35,417 bases of DNA, from assembly GCA_028276145.1 (NCBI GenBank), contig JAPYWX010000002.1, positions 1-35,417 on the forward strand, in the 5' to 3' direction. A program made the position numbers and the translations under genes. Under the pieces are notes generated by a model. It was not told the origin of the DNA. It saw nothing but the letters and a program-made list of their open reading frames with translations, and ran no database searches. This stretch comes from Spirochaetota bacterium. GTDB lineage: Bacteria > Spirochaetota > Brevinematia > DTOW01. Below are positions 23,838 to 33,000 of this stretch, piece after piece (positions within the stretch are counted from its first letter, which is position 1; every line of letters starts with the position of its first letter).

Positions 23838-24878
23838 ATGAATATAAAGGAATTTGATTTTGATTTACCTGAGGAGCTAATAGCTCATGAGCCACTTAAG
23901 GAAAGAGACAAGTGTAGATTACTTGTTGTAAATAGAGCATCTAGAACTTTCGAGGAGTTCATTTTTAGGGATATTGTTAATTTTCTTAACGAAGGTGATG
24001 TTTTAGTTCTTAATGATTCGGGTGTTATAAAGTCTAGAGTTTACATGACATGTAAGAGAACAGGAAGGATACACGAAGTTTTATTTACTAAATTCCTTAG
24101 TGATTATGAATCATTGGCTTTGATAAGAAACGCTAGGAGGGTGAAGGTTGGTGATAAGTTGGTTGTCAAGGACTTTGAGTTTGAAGTTGGTGGAGTAGAG
24201 GAAGGTTTGAGGGTTTTGGTTAGTAACAAGAAGTTTGGAATTAGTGAGCTAAACGAAGTAGGTGAGGTTCCTTTGCCACCTTATATAGAGAAGAAGAGGG
24301 AAAAGTTAGGAGTTGAAAGGGTCAAAAATGAAGATGAGATATTTTATCAAACAGTATATAAGAGAGTTTACGGGTCTATTGCTTCTCCTACTGCTGGGCT
24401 ACATTTTACTGAAGAGTTGCTTAAAGAAATAGAAAACAAAGGAGTAGTAATAAAGTATGTTACTTTGCATGTTGGATTGGGTACATTTGAGCCGATAAAG
24501 ACCGAGAAGGTGGAGGATGTGAGATTACACTCTGAATTTCTGGAAGTAAGCCAAGATGTAATTGATGTTGTGAATGAAGCAAAAGCAAAAGGCAAAAAAG
24601 TTGTTGCTGTTGGTACAACGGTGACTAGGGCACTTGAGACAACTTTTTCTCAAACGCCACCAAAGCCTTATATAGGGGAGACAAGTTTATTTATATACCC
24701 TGGGTACAAATTCAAGGTTATTGATGCTTTGGTGACGAATTTTCATTTACCTAGGTCTTCTTTGATACTTCTAGTATCGGCTTTCGCCGATAAGGATTTG
24801 ATAATGTCAGCGTATAAGTACGCGATAGAAAAGAAATTTAGGTTCTATAGTTACGGTGATGCTATGCTGATATTGTGA
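23838..24878 (+). CDS. queA: S-adenosylmethionine:tRNA ribosyltransferase-isomerase QueA
   Basis: 346 residues, full length. QueA moves the ribosyl part of SAM to preQ1 in position 34 of tRNAs for Asn, Asp, His and Tyr, making epoxyqueuosine. Family motifs are FDFDLPEELIAHEPLKERDK, GDVLVLNDSGVI, PLPPYI, RVYGSIASPTAGLHFTEELL, TLHVGLGTFEPI and TNFHLPRSSLILLVSAFA. The tRNA-Asn (GTT) in this window would be one of its substrates. It starts 9 nt after the permease. I looked for a preQ1 riboswitch upstream and found no room for one. Confidence 0.96.
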   Translation: MNIKEFDFDLPEELIAHEPLKERDKCRLLVVNRASRTFEEFIFRDIVNFLNEGDVLVLNDSGVIKSRVYMTCKRTGRIHEVLFTKFLSDYESLALIRNARRVKVGDKLVVKDFEFEVGGVEEGLRVLVSNKKFGISELNEVGEVPLPPYIEKKREKLGVERVKNEDEIFYQTVYKRVYGSIASPTAGLHFTEELLKEIENKGVVIKYVTLHVGLGTFEPIKTEKVEDVRLHSEFLEVSQDVIDVVNEAKAKGKKVVAVGTTVTRALETTFSQTPPKPYIGETSLFIYPGYKFKVIDALVTNFHLPRSSLILLVSAFADKDLIMSAYKYAIEKKFRFYSYGDAMLIL

Positions 24879-24914
24879 TTACTTGTTAATTTTCAAAAGC
24901 TGTGTTTTTGTAAC

Positions 24915-24920
24915 TATAAT
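24915..24920 (+). promoter_or_regulatory. -10 element of the DUF4390 / kinase pair
   Basis: A perfect TATAAT ends 9 nt before ATG 24930, and no ribosome site lies between. The -35 is weak (TTTCAA at 24891-24896, 18-nt spacer). Confidence 0.55.
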
Positions 24921-24929
24921 ATTAGAAAG

Positions 24930-25514
24930 ATGAATTTGAGGGTGTTTTTTCCTTTTTTAGTGGCGTTAATACCGATATTTTTGTTTTCTAACATTGTTTA
25001 CTGCTTGGATTTAGAAAAAGTAGATGTTTATGTTGATAAAGAATACCTTAATATAAAGATATGGGGGCAAGGCGGATTTCCTAAGGACTTTGAAAAAATG
25101 ATAAAAAATAACATAGATTTCAAAGTCATTGTGTCTGTTAAAATCTTGAGAAGGGATTTTAAGCCTCTAAACATTGTTACTGAGGTAACAAATTATAGAA
25201 TTGTAAGGCAGATAAGCTATGACCTTGTGACTGAGAACTTTCTAGTTTTTGATGGGATAAGGTTTAGATTAGCTTCTTCGTTGGAAGAAGTTCCTAAAAA
25301 TATTTTTCCTTTGGTTATTAGACAGAAAATTTCGGATTTGAAGGAGTTACCTGATTTGTCAACTATTTACGATGATACTGATTTTGTTGTTGTTGCGAAG
25401 ATGAGGATTTCAAGTTTAGAGCTGAGGCCACCTCTTAGTATTATAGCTTCCATTTTGAATTTGGGGGGTTGGGAGGGGAGAGAAATGTATTCTGAGCCTT
25501 TTTTGATTAGGTGA
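24930..25514 (+). CDS. Exported DUF4390-domain protein
   Basis: 194 residues. It has an N-terminal hydrophobic signal segment (about 5-25), then the all-beta DUF4390 body: KVDVYVDKEYLNIKIWGQGG, a FKVIVSVKILRRDF block, and the ISYDLVTENFLVFDG stretch. The closing ILNLGGWEGREMYSEPFLI is typical of this family. DUF4390 proteins occur next to NtrY-type histidine kinases in several Gram-negative lineages, and the same pairing holds here with only 4 nt between. Its biochemical role is not known; a periplasmic input to the kinase is a reasonable guess from context. Confidence 0.82.
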   Translation: MNLRVFFPFLVALIPIFLFSNIVYCLDLEKVDVYVDKEYLNIKIWGQGGFPKDFEKMIKNNIDFKVIVSVKILRRDFKPLNIVTEVTNYRIVRQISYDLVTENFLVFDGIRFRLASSLEEVPKNIFPLVIRQKISDLKELPDLSTIYDDTDFVVVAKMRISSLELRPPLSIIASILNLGGWEGREMYSEPFLIR

Positions 25515-25518
25515 GGCT

Positions 25519-27147
25519 ATGGCGAAAAGGTTAGTGATTTTTATATTACTTTTTGTTGTAGCTTATGTTTTGTCTCTATTTATTACTGGTTGGTTTCTTT
25601 CGTCTGGTTACGGGCAAGCTGTGAATAAGTTTACAGCTTTTGGTGTTACCTTCGTTTCTGTTGTTTTACTGATTCTTTCGGTCTATATTCTTTTTAAGTC
25701 GATTTCTAGTTTCGTTAAGAAGGAGATAGGTTCTAGGATAAGGATGCGGCTTCTTGTTATGTTCCTTTTGATTAGTATCACTTCTACACTAATTTTGTCT
25801 ATCGTTTTTGTTGTGGTTTTTAATTCTTTGAGGCTCTCATTTTATGCTTCTCCTGATGAGAAGTTTTATTCGTTACCTAAGGAATCTTTAAAAGTTTTGT
25901 CAGGGTATTATGTCGATACTTTTGAGGAGTTGGATAAGGCTATTCGCAGTGGTTCGTATAAAAATGGCATTAAAAATGCTTTAGTAAGCTTGGATTTAGA
26001 ATACAAAGATGAGGTGATTTCTAATATAGTGGAGCATCTTAAGTATTCAGGAGTTAATGAGGGTAGGAGTATAGTGAAGGTGGGGAATAGCGAATTTCTT
26101 TTTTCCTTTAAGAGAGAAGGGAACAGTTATTTGGTGGCTTATACCAAGATTGATGAAAGGATTACCTACTTAAGGGAAAGTTTATCAGGAATACTCCGTG
26201 TTTTTAGTAAGATTGAATTTCTTTTTGAGAGTTTTTTTAGTAACTACATAGTTTACTTCATTCTTCTTATTAATATACCTTCTTTGTTTTTGTCACTTCT
26301 TTTTGCTTATCTGTCTTCTGAGTATATTTCAGCTTCGATATCTAATTTGGCTAGAGGTATGAGTGAAGTATCTAAAGGTAATTTAAATGTTTCCGTTAGT
26401 GATAATTTTGCTTTTGGCGAGATAAAAGACCTGATAAGGTCTTTTAATGATATGGTTGTTAAGCTTCGGGAATACCAATATAGGTTAATGAAGATGGAGA
26501 GGATAGAACTTTGGAGAGAGATTGCACGGAAGTTTGCTCATGAGATAAAAAATCCTCTGACACCTATAAAGCTTACTCTTCAGAGGCTTATGCTTCTTTC
26601 TGATTCACCAAAGTTGAAGGAGAATCTAATTCCTTCGCTCAAGGTTATACTCGAGGAGGTTGATAGGATAGATAACCTTGTTTCTCAGCTTTCTAACTTT
26701 GCTAAAATTTCTATGCCTGTCAAAACAAAATTTGAAGTTTTGGATCTGGTTCTTTCTGTTAAAGAACTTTTCTCGGGACATAATGTTGAATTTAATATTC
26801 AGGTTGATGGGAGCCTTAAGGTGAATGCTGATTATGACCAGATGAAGCAGTGTTTGATAAATCTAGTTAAAAATGGTATTGAAGCACAAAAGGAATCACC
26901 AAGGATAGATATAAAAGCTTTCAGAAGAGGGGACTTTGTTGTTATAAGTGTTAAGGATTACGGTGAGGGGATACCTGAGGATATTAAAAAAGAGATTTTT
27001 AAACCTTATACTACTACGAAGAGGTCAGGTAGTGGCTTGGGGCTATCAATTGTTGAAACTATAGTTATGAATCATGGGGGTAAGGTTTATTTTGAATCTG
27101 AGTTAGGAAAGGGTAGTGAGTTTTTTATAGAGTTACCTGTTGAGTAG
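25519..27147 (+). CDS. NtrY-like membrane sensor histidine kinase
   Basis: 542 residues. Membrane helices lie at about 6-26, 40-60, 79-103 and 243-264. An extracytoplasmic sensor region is at about 105-240, HAMP at about 265-320, and the HisKA helix has phosphoacceptor H341 in KFAHEIKNPLTPIKLTLQRL. The ATP-binding domain has the N box (CLINLVKNGIEAQ), G1 (VKDYGEGIP) and G2 (RSGSGLGLSIV). The NPLTPIKLTLQRL stretch is typical of NtrY. GAGG lies just before ATG, and the gene follows DUF4390. No response regulator is adjacent, so it is an orphan in this window. Its end overlaps the convergent TPR gene by 15 nt. Confidence 0.92.
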   Translation: MAKRLVIFILLFVVAYVLSLFITGWFLSSGYGQAVNKFTAFGVTFVSVVLLILSVYILFKSISSFVKKEIGSRIRMRLLVMFLLISITSTLILSIVFVVVFNSLRLSFYASPDEKFYSLPKESLKVLSGYYVDTFEELDKAIRSGSYKNGIKNALVSLDLEYKDEVISNIVEHLKYSGVNEGRSIVKVGNSEFLFSFKREGNSYLVAYTKIDERITYLRESLSGILRVFSKIEFLFESFFSNYIVYFILLINIPSLFLSLLFAYLSSEYISASISNLARGMSEVSKGNLNVSVSDNFAFGEIKDLIRSFNDMVVKLREYQYRLMKMERIELWREIARKFAHEIKNPLTPIKLTLQRLMLLSDSPKLKENLIPSLKVILEEVDRIDNLVSQLSNFAKISMPVKTKFEVLDLVLSVKELFSGHNVEFNIQVDGSLKVNADYDQMKQCLINLVKNGIEAQKESPRIDIKAFRRGDFVVISVKDYGEGIPEDIKKEIFKPYTTTKRSGSGLGLSIVETIVMNHGGKVYFESELGKGSEFFIELPVE

Positions 27148-27903
27148 TTCCTCATCTATTATTCTTATGTTCTCCATTATCTTTTTTCTTTTTGGGTTGT
27201 TGGGGGTTAGTATTTCTAAAAGTTTTGAGTAGTCATCTCGTGCTTTCAGTAGTTGTCCTGTCTCGTAGTAAACTCTTGCTCTGGCAAAGAGAGCGGGAAC
27301 ATTTCTTGGTTCTAAATTAAGTACATAGTTTAGTTGATTTAGTGCCTCTAAGTAGTCTCTTTTCTCTATTTTTATAAGTGCAAAGGTGTATCTTGCTTCA
27401 ATGTAATCGGGGTTTAAAGTTATTGCTTTTTCTAGGTTTTTTTCTGCTCTGTCGAGGTATGCGTTTTTTGTTGTTTCGTCTTCAACTACTTTTGAAAGCT
27501 GGAATAGAGAAGTTCCAATTATGAAGTATAAGCTTGAGTCTGTTGGGAAAAAGTCTATTGCTTTTTGAGCATTTTCAATTGCTTTAGCCCACATATCACG
27601 CATGAAGTACTGCCTTGCAAGGTTCTTGTATATTTCAGCTCTGAAAACATCAAGTTCTACTTGGTCAATTACAATTTGTAGTTCTCTAGAGCCTAGTTCA
27701 AGTTCTTTGATTGCCTCTTCCTTTTTGCCTTTTTCTGATAAGTACTTTGCCTTTGCTTTTATAGCGTTCTGGGGGGTATTCTGTAATCCTAGTTGGTATC
27801 CAACGAAGAAGACAAACCCAATTATCAAAACAAAAATTGCCACATTTACATAGTTTACTTTCATACCTATGATTTTAATGAATTTGGTTTCCTCTTTCAT
27901 CAT
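27133..27903 (-). CDS. Membrane-anchored TPR-repeat protein
   Basis: About 256 residues from ATG 27903. A GTG at 27936 lies inside an intergenic hairpin and is rejected; ATG 27900 or the later MKVNYVN start are also possible. One membrane helix (YVNVAIFVLIIGFVFFVGYQ) precedes a helical body with tetratricopeptide repeats at about 100-240: VFRAEIYKNLARQYFMRDMW, LEKAITLNPDYIEARYTFAL, and LNYVLNLEPRNVPALFARAR with VYYETGQL. TPRs bind protein partners; the partner is unknown. It is transcribed alone and converges with the kinase gene, overlapping it by 15 nt. Confidence 0.82.
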   Translation of the reverse strand: MMKEETKFIKIIGMKVNYVNVAIFVLIIGFVFFVGYQLGLQNTPQNAIKAKAKYLSEKGKKEEAIKELELGSRELQIVIDQVELDVFRAEIYKNLARQYFMRDMWAKAIENAQKAIDFFPTDSSLYFIIGTSLFQLSKVVEDETTKNAYLDRAEKNLEKAITLNPDYIEARYTFALIKIEKRDYLEALNQLNYVLNLEPRNVPALFARARVYYETGQLLKARDDYSKLLEILTPNNPKRKKIMENIRIIDEELLNR

Positions 27904-27922
27904 ACAAAGAGTTTTTACAAAA

Positions 27923-27990
27923 GTGCTGATTAGCACATTACTTTAAGTATCCCTACCCACACCTAATTGTTTGTAAGGAGGCTTAGCCTC
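27923..27990. repeat. Intergenic hairpins H (divergent gap TPR / spherulin-like)
   Basis: GTGCTGATTAGCAC (27923-27936) and GAGGCTTAGCCTC (27978-27990) represent the two commonest hairpin families within a short divergent gap. Confidence 0.75.
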
Positions 27991-28087
27991 TTAATAAAAA
28001 GAAGCAAGTTCACAGTCCAAGCATTTGAACTTTTCAAATCATAACCTGTTGAAAAGTATTATTTAATAGGTTTAACATTTTTTAGTT

Positions 28088-28876
28088 ATGAAAAGGTTTA
28101 CTTTGGTGGTTTTCCTGTTTTTCCTATCTACTTTGGTTGTTGGTTGTAGTGTTTTGAGTAGTGGCTCTTCTTCTGCTACTAGTTATATTGTACCTCTTTA
28201 TTCGTATCCTGGCGATAGTTATTATTCTAATGAATGGAGGAAGTTATTTGATTTTGATAGTAGGGGTAGGAAAGTTGAGGTTATAATAAATGCTGGCAAT
28301 GGACCGGGGAATTCAAGGGATGCTAATTTTGATCAAGCAATATCAAATCTTCGTTCTAAAGGATTTCATGTTATAGGGTATGTTTATACTTCTTATGGTG
28401 CAAGAAGCGTTTCAGATGTAAAAACAGATGTTGACAAGTGGTTTTCAATTTATGGGACGAATAGGATTGATGGTATATTTTTTGATGAAGTGTCCACGAA
28501 AGAGGAATACTTTAGCTACTACTCTAACTTAACATCTTATGTTAAGCAAACTTATGGGAACGATAAAGTAATGATATTCAATCCTGGTACTACAGTTAGC
28601 AAGAGGTATTTTAGTATAGCTGACAAAATAATTGTTTTTGAGTCACCGTATGATGGATTTAAGAATTTTAATTATGGTGATTACCCAGGTATAGACTCTG
28701 ATAGGGTTTGTACTATCGTTTTAGGTGTTGACAATAAAGCTAAGCTTGATGAGGTGAAGGAGAAGGCTATAAGAAACAACAGTAGTTGTTTGTATATTAC
28801 ATCTCAGCTTGATGATGGTTCTAGGGATAGTGCTTATTTTGTTGTTAGTAAGTACATGATAGAGCATGAATTTTAA
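28088..28876 (+). CDS. Spherulin-4-like lipoprotein (TIM-barrel, glycosidase-like)
   Basis: 262 residues. The start MKRFTLVVFLFFLSTLVVGC is a lipoprotein signal with lipobox cysteine C20. The body matches the spherulation-specific family 4 fold: YIVPLYSYPGD, VEVIINAGNGPGN, GFHVIGYVYTSYGARS, VDKWFSIYGTNRIDGIFFDE and KVMIFNPGTTVS. Members are secreted or cell-surface proteins related to glycoside hydrolase barrels, and the DE of GIFFDE sits where such enzymes keep acidic residues. A role in cutting or binding exopolysaccharide is inferred. TTGAAA (28049-28054) lies 17 nt before a weak TTAACA, about 10 nt from the ATG. It shares a 4-nt TTAA stop overlap with the Crp-like gene. Confidence 0.85.
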   Translation: MKRFTLVVFLFFLSTLVVGCSVLSSGSSSATSYIVPLYSYPGDSYYSNEWRKLFDFDSRGRKVEVIINAGNGPGNSRDANFDQAISNLRSKGFHVIGYVYTSYGARSVSDVKTDVDKWFSIYGTNRIDGIFFDEVSTKEEYFSYYSNLTSYVKQTYGNDKVMIFNPGTTVSKRYFSIADKIIVFESPYDGFKNFNYGDYPGIDSDRVCTIVLGVDNKAKLDEVKEKAIRNNSSCLYITSQLDDGSRDSAYFVVSKYMIEHEF

Positions 28877-29517
28877 TCAGCTTCATAGTGTGGCTTTGAG
28901 AAAGACAGGAATTTGTAAATTCTTTTTAGTTCTTCTTTGTTTATAGTTATTTTTCCTGCCTTTAGTCCTATTACTGACGAATTTACCAATTCTCTTATTA
29001 CTGATAGTACTTCGCTTTCGCTTACTCCTACCAAATCTGAAACATCTTTGACTAAATCAGAAAGTTTTGAGTATTCTTTTTGTTCAAATGCTTCTGCTAT
29101 GCTTTTTATTATTCTTGTTCTTTTGTCGTATTTTAGGAGTTCTTCAATTTGTTTGTCTGCCTCTCTGAGTCTTTCTGACATTTTGAGTATGACTTTATAG
29201 GCGAAGCTAGGGTTATTGAGGATTACACTTTTGAAAGTGTTTTTGTCTAAAGCTATTAGTTTACATGTTGTTAGTGCTATTGCTGAGGCTGACCTTGGCT
29301 TGTCATCAACTAGAGCCATTTCTCCGAAGAAGTCGCCATTTCCTAATATCATTAATGTTTTTTCTAGATTTCCGGCATTTTTAGTAATTTTGACTTTCCC
29401 TTCAATTATTATGAACATTTCGTTGCCGGGTTCACCTTCCCTGAATATTACTTTTCCTTCATCATATATCCTACCATACTTTTTAAATATCTCTTCGGTG
29501 TATTTCATTTCTTGCAT
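28873..29517 (-). CDS. Crp/Fnr-family cyclic-nucleotide-binding regulator
   Basis: 214 residues. The cNMP-binding beta-roll (about 15-125) includes VIFREGEPGNEMFIIIEGKV and GDFFGEMALVDDKPRSASAI, the latter being the phosphate-binding cassette (GEMAL....RSA). A long dimer helix (SFAYKVILKMSERLREADKQ) and a C-terminal winged helix (LVGVSESEVLSVIRELVNSS) follow. The DNA-binding part is diverged but looks complete. It is the last gene of the minus-strand run argS, TIGR02757, ddl, crp, 6 nt after ddl. Target sites are unknown. Confidence 0.87.
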   Translation of the reverse strand: MQEMKYTEEIFKKYGRIYDEGKVIFREGEPGNEMFIIIEGKVKITKNAGNLEKTLMILGNGDFFGEMALVDDKPRSASAIALTTCKLIALDKNTFKSVILNNPSFAYKVILKMSERLREADKQIEELLKYDKRTRIIKSIAEAFEQKEYSKLSDLVKDVSDLVGVSESEVLSVIRELVNSSVIGLKAGKITINKEELKRIYKFLSFSKPHYEAD

Positions 29518-29523
29518 GGTGGT

Positions 29524-30492
29524 TTACCATTTTACATATTCTAGTAGTTTTAGAACAACTTCTTCGAATGACATGCCGGCAGCTTTTGCCATTGCAGGTA
29601 TATCGCTTGTTTCTGTCATTCCTGGTATTGTATTTACCTCTAGGAAATAGGGGAGTCCGTCATCTTTTGAAATTATTGCATCGAACCTTACAACACCCCT
29701 ACAATTGAGAGTCTTAAATGCTATTTTTGTGTACTCTATTACTTTTTCTTCTTGTTCTTTGCTTATTTCAGCAGGGATTACAAAGTCAGTCATTCCTTTG
29801 GTGTATTTTGCTTCGTAGTCGTAAAATTCCTTTTTTGGTCTAAGCTCCATTATCGGTAATATGGTTATGTTCTTTTGATCGCCGATTACACCTATTGTTA
29901 TTTCAGTGCCTATTATAGCTTTTTCTGCAAACGAATTTGGATGCCTTCTTAAATAGTTTCTTAGTTTACCTTTTAGTTGGTCTTCTTCTTTTATTATTTC
30001 TACTCCTACGCTAGATCCTTCGTCAACAGGTTTTAGTACGACTGGCAATCCCAGGGACAGAATGTCATTAAATGATTTATCTGGGTTTGATGGATCTAGG
30101 ACAACATAATCTGCTACGGGTATGCCTTTGGCTTTGAGTAATTCCTTGGTTATTATCTTGTTCATGCCTATTGCACTTGTTAGGACATCACAGCCAGTAT
30201 AAGGTATACCTAGTAATTCAAGCACTCCCTGTATTACTCCATCTTCGCCATACTTGCCATGTAGCATTATCACTGCTACGTCAATATTATCTTTTATGAG
30301 CTTTCTTGCTATGTTTGCATCAACATCCATTTTGGTTACTTTGAATCCTAGATTTACAAGTGCATTGTATACATTCTCTCCAGACCTTATTGAAACTTCT
30401 CTTTCTGAGGATAATCCACCCATTAGAACAGCAATGTTTTTTGTTTTGTAGAATTCTATTATGTCTTTATACTTCGTTCTGACATCACTCAT
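29524..30492 (-). CDS. ddl: D-alanine--D-alanine ligase
   Basis: 322 residues. Ddl makes the D-Ala-D-Ala end of peptidoglycan precursors in the cytoplasm using ATP. The ATP-grasp motifs are present: VLMGGLSSEREVSIRSG, MLHGKYGEDGVIQGVLELLG, YTGCDVLTSAIGMNKIITKE, LPVVLKPVDEGSSVGVEI and YFLEVNTIPGMTETSDIPAM. It is normal length with no missing block. It lies 6 nt before the Crp-like gene and 38 nt after TIGR02757. Together with dapA it accounts for part of the peptidoglycan pathway in this window. Confidence 0.96.
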   Translation of the reverse strand: MSDVRTKYKDIIEFYKTKNIAVLMGGLSSEREVSIRSGENVYNALVNLGFKVTKMDVDANIARKLIKDNIDVAVIMLHGKYGEDGVIQGVLELLGIPYTGCDVLTSAIGMNKIITKELLKAKGIPVADYVVLDPSNPDKSFNDILSLGLPVVLKPVDEGSSVGVEIIKEEDQLKGKLRNYLRRHPNSFAEKAIIGTEITIGVIGDQKNITILPIMELRPKKEFYDYEAKYTKGMTDFVIPAEISKEQEEKVIEYTKIAFKTLNCRGVVRFDAIISKDDGLPYFLEVNTIPGMTETSDIPAMAKAAGMSFEEVVLKLLEYVKW

Positions 30493-30530
30493 ATTTAATG
30501 ATTATTAAAGAGAGAGCTAAGAACATACAA

Positions 30531-31316
30531 TTATTTTCTGCTTACACCGTATCCGAATATAGCCAAATCGTACTTTACTGGATCTTCAGGGTCAAATTTT
30601 TTCAGGTTTTCTGTTATTTCTTCTGCTGTTGTCCAGTCATCTTGTTTCCTCTCAGTGAGTCCCATTTCCCTAGCTATTTTTGATACATGGAAGTCCAGAG
30701 GTATTATCAACTTTGATGTTGGAATTATATCGTTCCATAGTCCTGTGTCTACTTTGTCTTTTCTTACCATCCATCTTAAGAACATATTTAACCTTTTACA
30801 GGCACTACCTTTTCTAGGATTTGGTACGAGTGATGATACTTCTAATGGTACTCTGGTAAAATTTATAAAAAATTCATCTACGAAATCCGTGAGGATTTCG
30901 CGAACATTTTTTGAATTTATATTTCTTCTACTGTATTCATAAAAAGCATTTTTTAGGTTTTCGTACTTTTTTATGATATTTTTCAGTGCTGAGAATATGT
31001 AAAGTAAGTGTTCACCGTTTATTACTCTATAGGCAAAGTATGAGAAGCTTTTTAGTTCTTGAGACGGATTATTAGGGTCAAAAGTCATTAGATAATCGTA
31101 AGGTGTGCCTTTCATTATGCTGAATAGTATTTCATTTACTTTGCTTATTATGTTTACTCTTTTGCCTTGTGCTAGGGTAGAGGCTATAAATCCTGCGATT
31201 TCTTTGTCTTTCGGGTTGTCAAATTTGTAAACAAACTGTATTGGGTCGGAGTGTATGAACTTTTCTGTTGCAAATTTTTGGTAGAGTGAATCTAATAATT
31301 CTTTATTAACTTTCAT
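30531..31316 (-). CDS. TIGR02757 / DUF2400 family protein
   Basis: 261 residues. Recognisable family stretches are DPIQFVYKFDNPKDKEIAGF with IASTLAQGKR, LVPNPRKGSACKRLNMFLRW with MVRKD, DTGLWNDIIPTSKLIIPLD and DPVKYDLAIFGYGVSRK at the very end. The family is found in Bacteroidetes, spirochaetes and some proteobacteria, and its activity is unproven. The helical layout recalls helix-hairpin-helix DNA glycosylases, but I would not call that function. Its ATG overlaps the argS stop by one base (TAATG), so it is translationally coupled to argS. Confidence 0.85.
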   Translation of the reverse strand: MKVNKELLDSLYQKFATEKFIHSDPIQFVYKFDNPKDKEIAGFIASTLAQGKRVNIISKVNEILFSIMKGTPYDYLMTFDPNNPSQELKSFSYFAYRVINGEHLLYIFSALKNIIKKYENLKNAFYEYSRRNINSKNVREILTDFVDEFFINFTRVPLEVSSLVPNPRKGSACKRLNMFLRWMVRKDKVDTGLWNDIIPTSKLIIPLDFHVSKIAREMGLTERKQDDWTTAEEITENLKKFDPEDPVKYDLAIFGYGVSRK

Positions 31317-32881
31317 TACATTACCTCTGGAGCGTTTACACCGATTATCCAGAGTCCTTTTTTTAAAACATTCTTAACTGCTTTTACTAATACTCTTCTT
31401 CCTTTGTGTACTTTCCCGTTGTCTATTACTCTATGTTTTGAGTAGAATTTGTGGAATAATGAAGCTAAGTCTAAAAGGTAAGTTGTCATTCTCTGTGGTT
31501 CTAATGATAGTGTTATATCTACTATTTCCTCGGGGAATTTTGCTAGTTTTCGAGCTATTTCTTCTGATTCTGGGGTATCTATTATGTCTTTGCTACCTTC
31601 TATTTCGGGTATTCCTTGGGAGTTTCTGAGTATGCCGCTAATTCTTGCGTGTGCATACTGAAGGTAATAAACTGGGTTATCTTCACTTTGTTTCTTTGCT
31701 TCTTCTATATCAAAGTCTATATGTGTATCAACCTTCTTTGATACTAGGTAATACCTAAGGACATCTTTACCTACTTCGTCAAGCACTTCTCTAAGGGTGA
31801 TTATATCTCCGGTTCTTTTTGACATTCTTACGGGTTCACCATTTCTGTAGAGTGATACCATTTGCCCTATTACTACCTCAAATTTTACATCGGTGTTTAT
31901 TGAAGATATGGCAGATTCTAATCTCTTTACATATCCGTGGTGATCAGCTCCCCATATATTTATTAACCTATCAAATCCTCTTTCTATCTTGTTTCTATGG
32001 TAGGCAATATCGACTCCGAAGTATGTGTATTCACCGTTTGACCTTTTTACTACTCTGTCTTTATCATCGCCAAATAGTGTACTTTTGAACCACCAAGCAC
32101 CATCTTTTTCGTATATTAATCCTTTCTCTTTGAGTAGGTTAAATGTATCGTCTACATATCCGCTATCGTGTAATGATTTTTCGGAGAACCAATTGTCGAA
32201 GTGTACATCAAACAGTGTCAAATCTTCCTTTTGCCATTCAAGAATTACTTTTATTGGGTCTTCTTTGGTTTTTGCTAGTTCGTAAATGTATTCACCATGA
32301 TATCCATTTTCTGGTATTTCCTTGCCTTGTCTTACTGCTTCTACCGATTCTCTTAGTAATGTTATTTGGTTTCCGGCGTCGTTAATGTAGAATTCAGATT
32401 TTATGTCATAACCTGAGGTTATGAAAGCTCTGTATAGGCTATCGCCTATTGATGCCCATCTTGCGTGTCCTATGTGTAGTGGTCCGGTTGGATTTGCACT
32501 AACATATTCCAGTAATATTTTACCTTTTCCCCTGCCGAAATCAGATTTACCATATTCCTCATTTTCTGAAATTTCTTCAGTGAGTTTTGATAAGTATTCT
32601 TTTGATAGTTTTAGGTTTATGAATCCGCCGTTAAGAAAATTTATCTCTGAAAATTCTTCTTTTAGTTTTTCTTTTAGCCCTTCCACTATTTTTGAAGAGA
32701 TGTCAGGTAGTTTGTAGCCTTTGTCTTTTAGGAGTTTTGAAACTCTGAAGGCTACGGTAGTAGTGTAATCACCAAATGAAGGATTGTCAGGATAGGTAAC
32801 ATCAATATTATCAATATTTACACCGAATTTTTCGGTAATTACCTTATCGGTAGCCTCTCTTATTTTTTCTTTCAGTAGCAT
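31316..32881 (-). CDS. argS: Arginyl-tRNA synthetase
   Basis: 521 residues, a little shorter than the common 550-580. It charges tRNA-Arg. The N-terminal Add1 domain is at 1-105, and the class I HIGH motif at 136-139 lies in YVSANPTGPLHIGHARW. The central GADHHGYVKRLESAI and the KMSKS-equivalent RMSKRTGDIITLREVLDEVG are seen, followed by the DALR anticodon-binding domain starting around YLQYAHARISGI. On the minus strand TATAAA (32895-32890) ends 8 nt before the ATG, again without a ribosome site. It leads the operon with TIGR02757, ddl and the Crp-like gene. Confidence 0.96.
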   Translation of the reverse strand: MLLKEKIREATDKVITEKFGVNIDNIDVTYPDNPSFGDYTTTVAFRVSKLLKDKGYKLPDISSKIVEGLKEKLKEEFSEINFLNGGFINLKLSKEYLSKLTEEISENEEYGKSDFGRGKGKILLEYVSANPTGPLHIGHARWASIGDSLYRAFITSGYDIKSEFYINDAGNQITLLRESVEAVRQGKEIPENGYHGEYIYELAKTKEDPIKVILEWQKEDLTLFDVHFDNWFSEKSLHDSGYVDDTFNLLKEKGLIYEKDGAWWFKSTLFGDDKDRVVKRSNGEYTYFGVDIAYHRNKIERGFDRLINIWGADHHGYVKRLESAISSINTDVKFEVVIGQMVSLYRNGEPVRMSKRTGDIITLREVLDEVGKDVLRYYLVSKKVDTHIDFDIEEAKKQSEDNPVYYLQYAHARISGILRNSQGIPEIEGSKDIIDTPESEEIARKLAKFPEEIVDITLSLEPQRMTTYLLDLASLFHKFYSKHRVIDNGKVHKGRRVLVKAVKNVLKKGLWIIGVNAPEVM

Positions 32882-32961
32882 AAAAAAATTTTATAGGATT
32901 TCTTTGTTTAATCTCACCTTACAAGGGTTTGGGTATAATTATTTTTAAAGATTATTTTTTC

Positions 32962-32991
32962 TTGAAATGTCTGATTTATCTTTTAGATAAT
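32962..32991 (+). promoter_or_regulatory. Promoter of cvpA
   Basis: TTGAAA (32962-32967) and GATAAT (32986-32991) have an 18-nt spacer. The -10 ends 9 nt before ATG 33001. This position decides the start codon, because a start at 32929 would lie upstream of the promoter. Confidence 0.6.
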
Positions 32992-33000
32992 TTAAAAGAT

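Noticed and set aside
32929..33000. A longer start for the CvpA-family gene at TTG 32929
   Set aside because: A good promoter (32962-32991) lies inside it, and the family normally starts at MN.LD, which matches ATG 33001.
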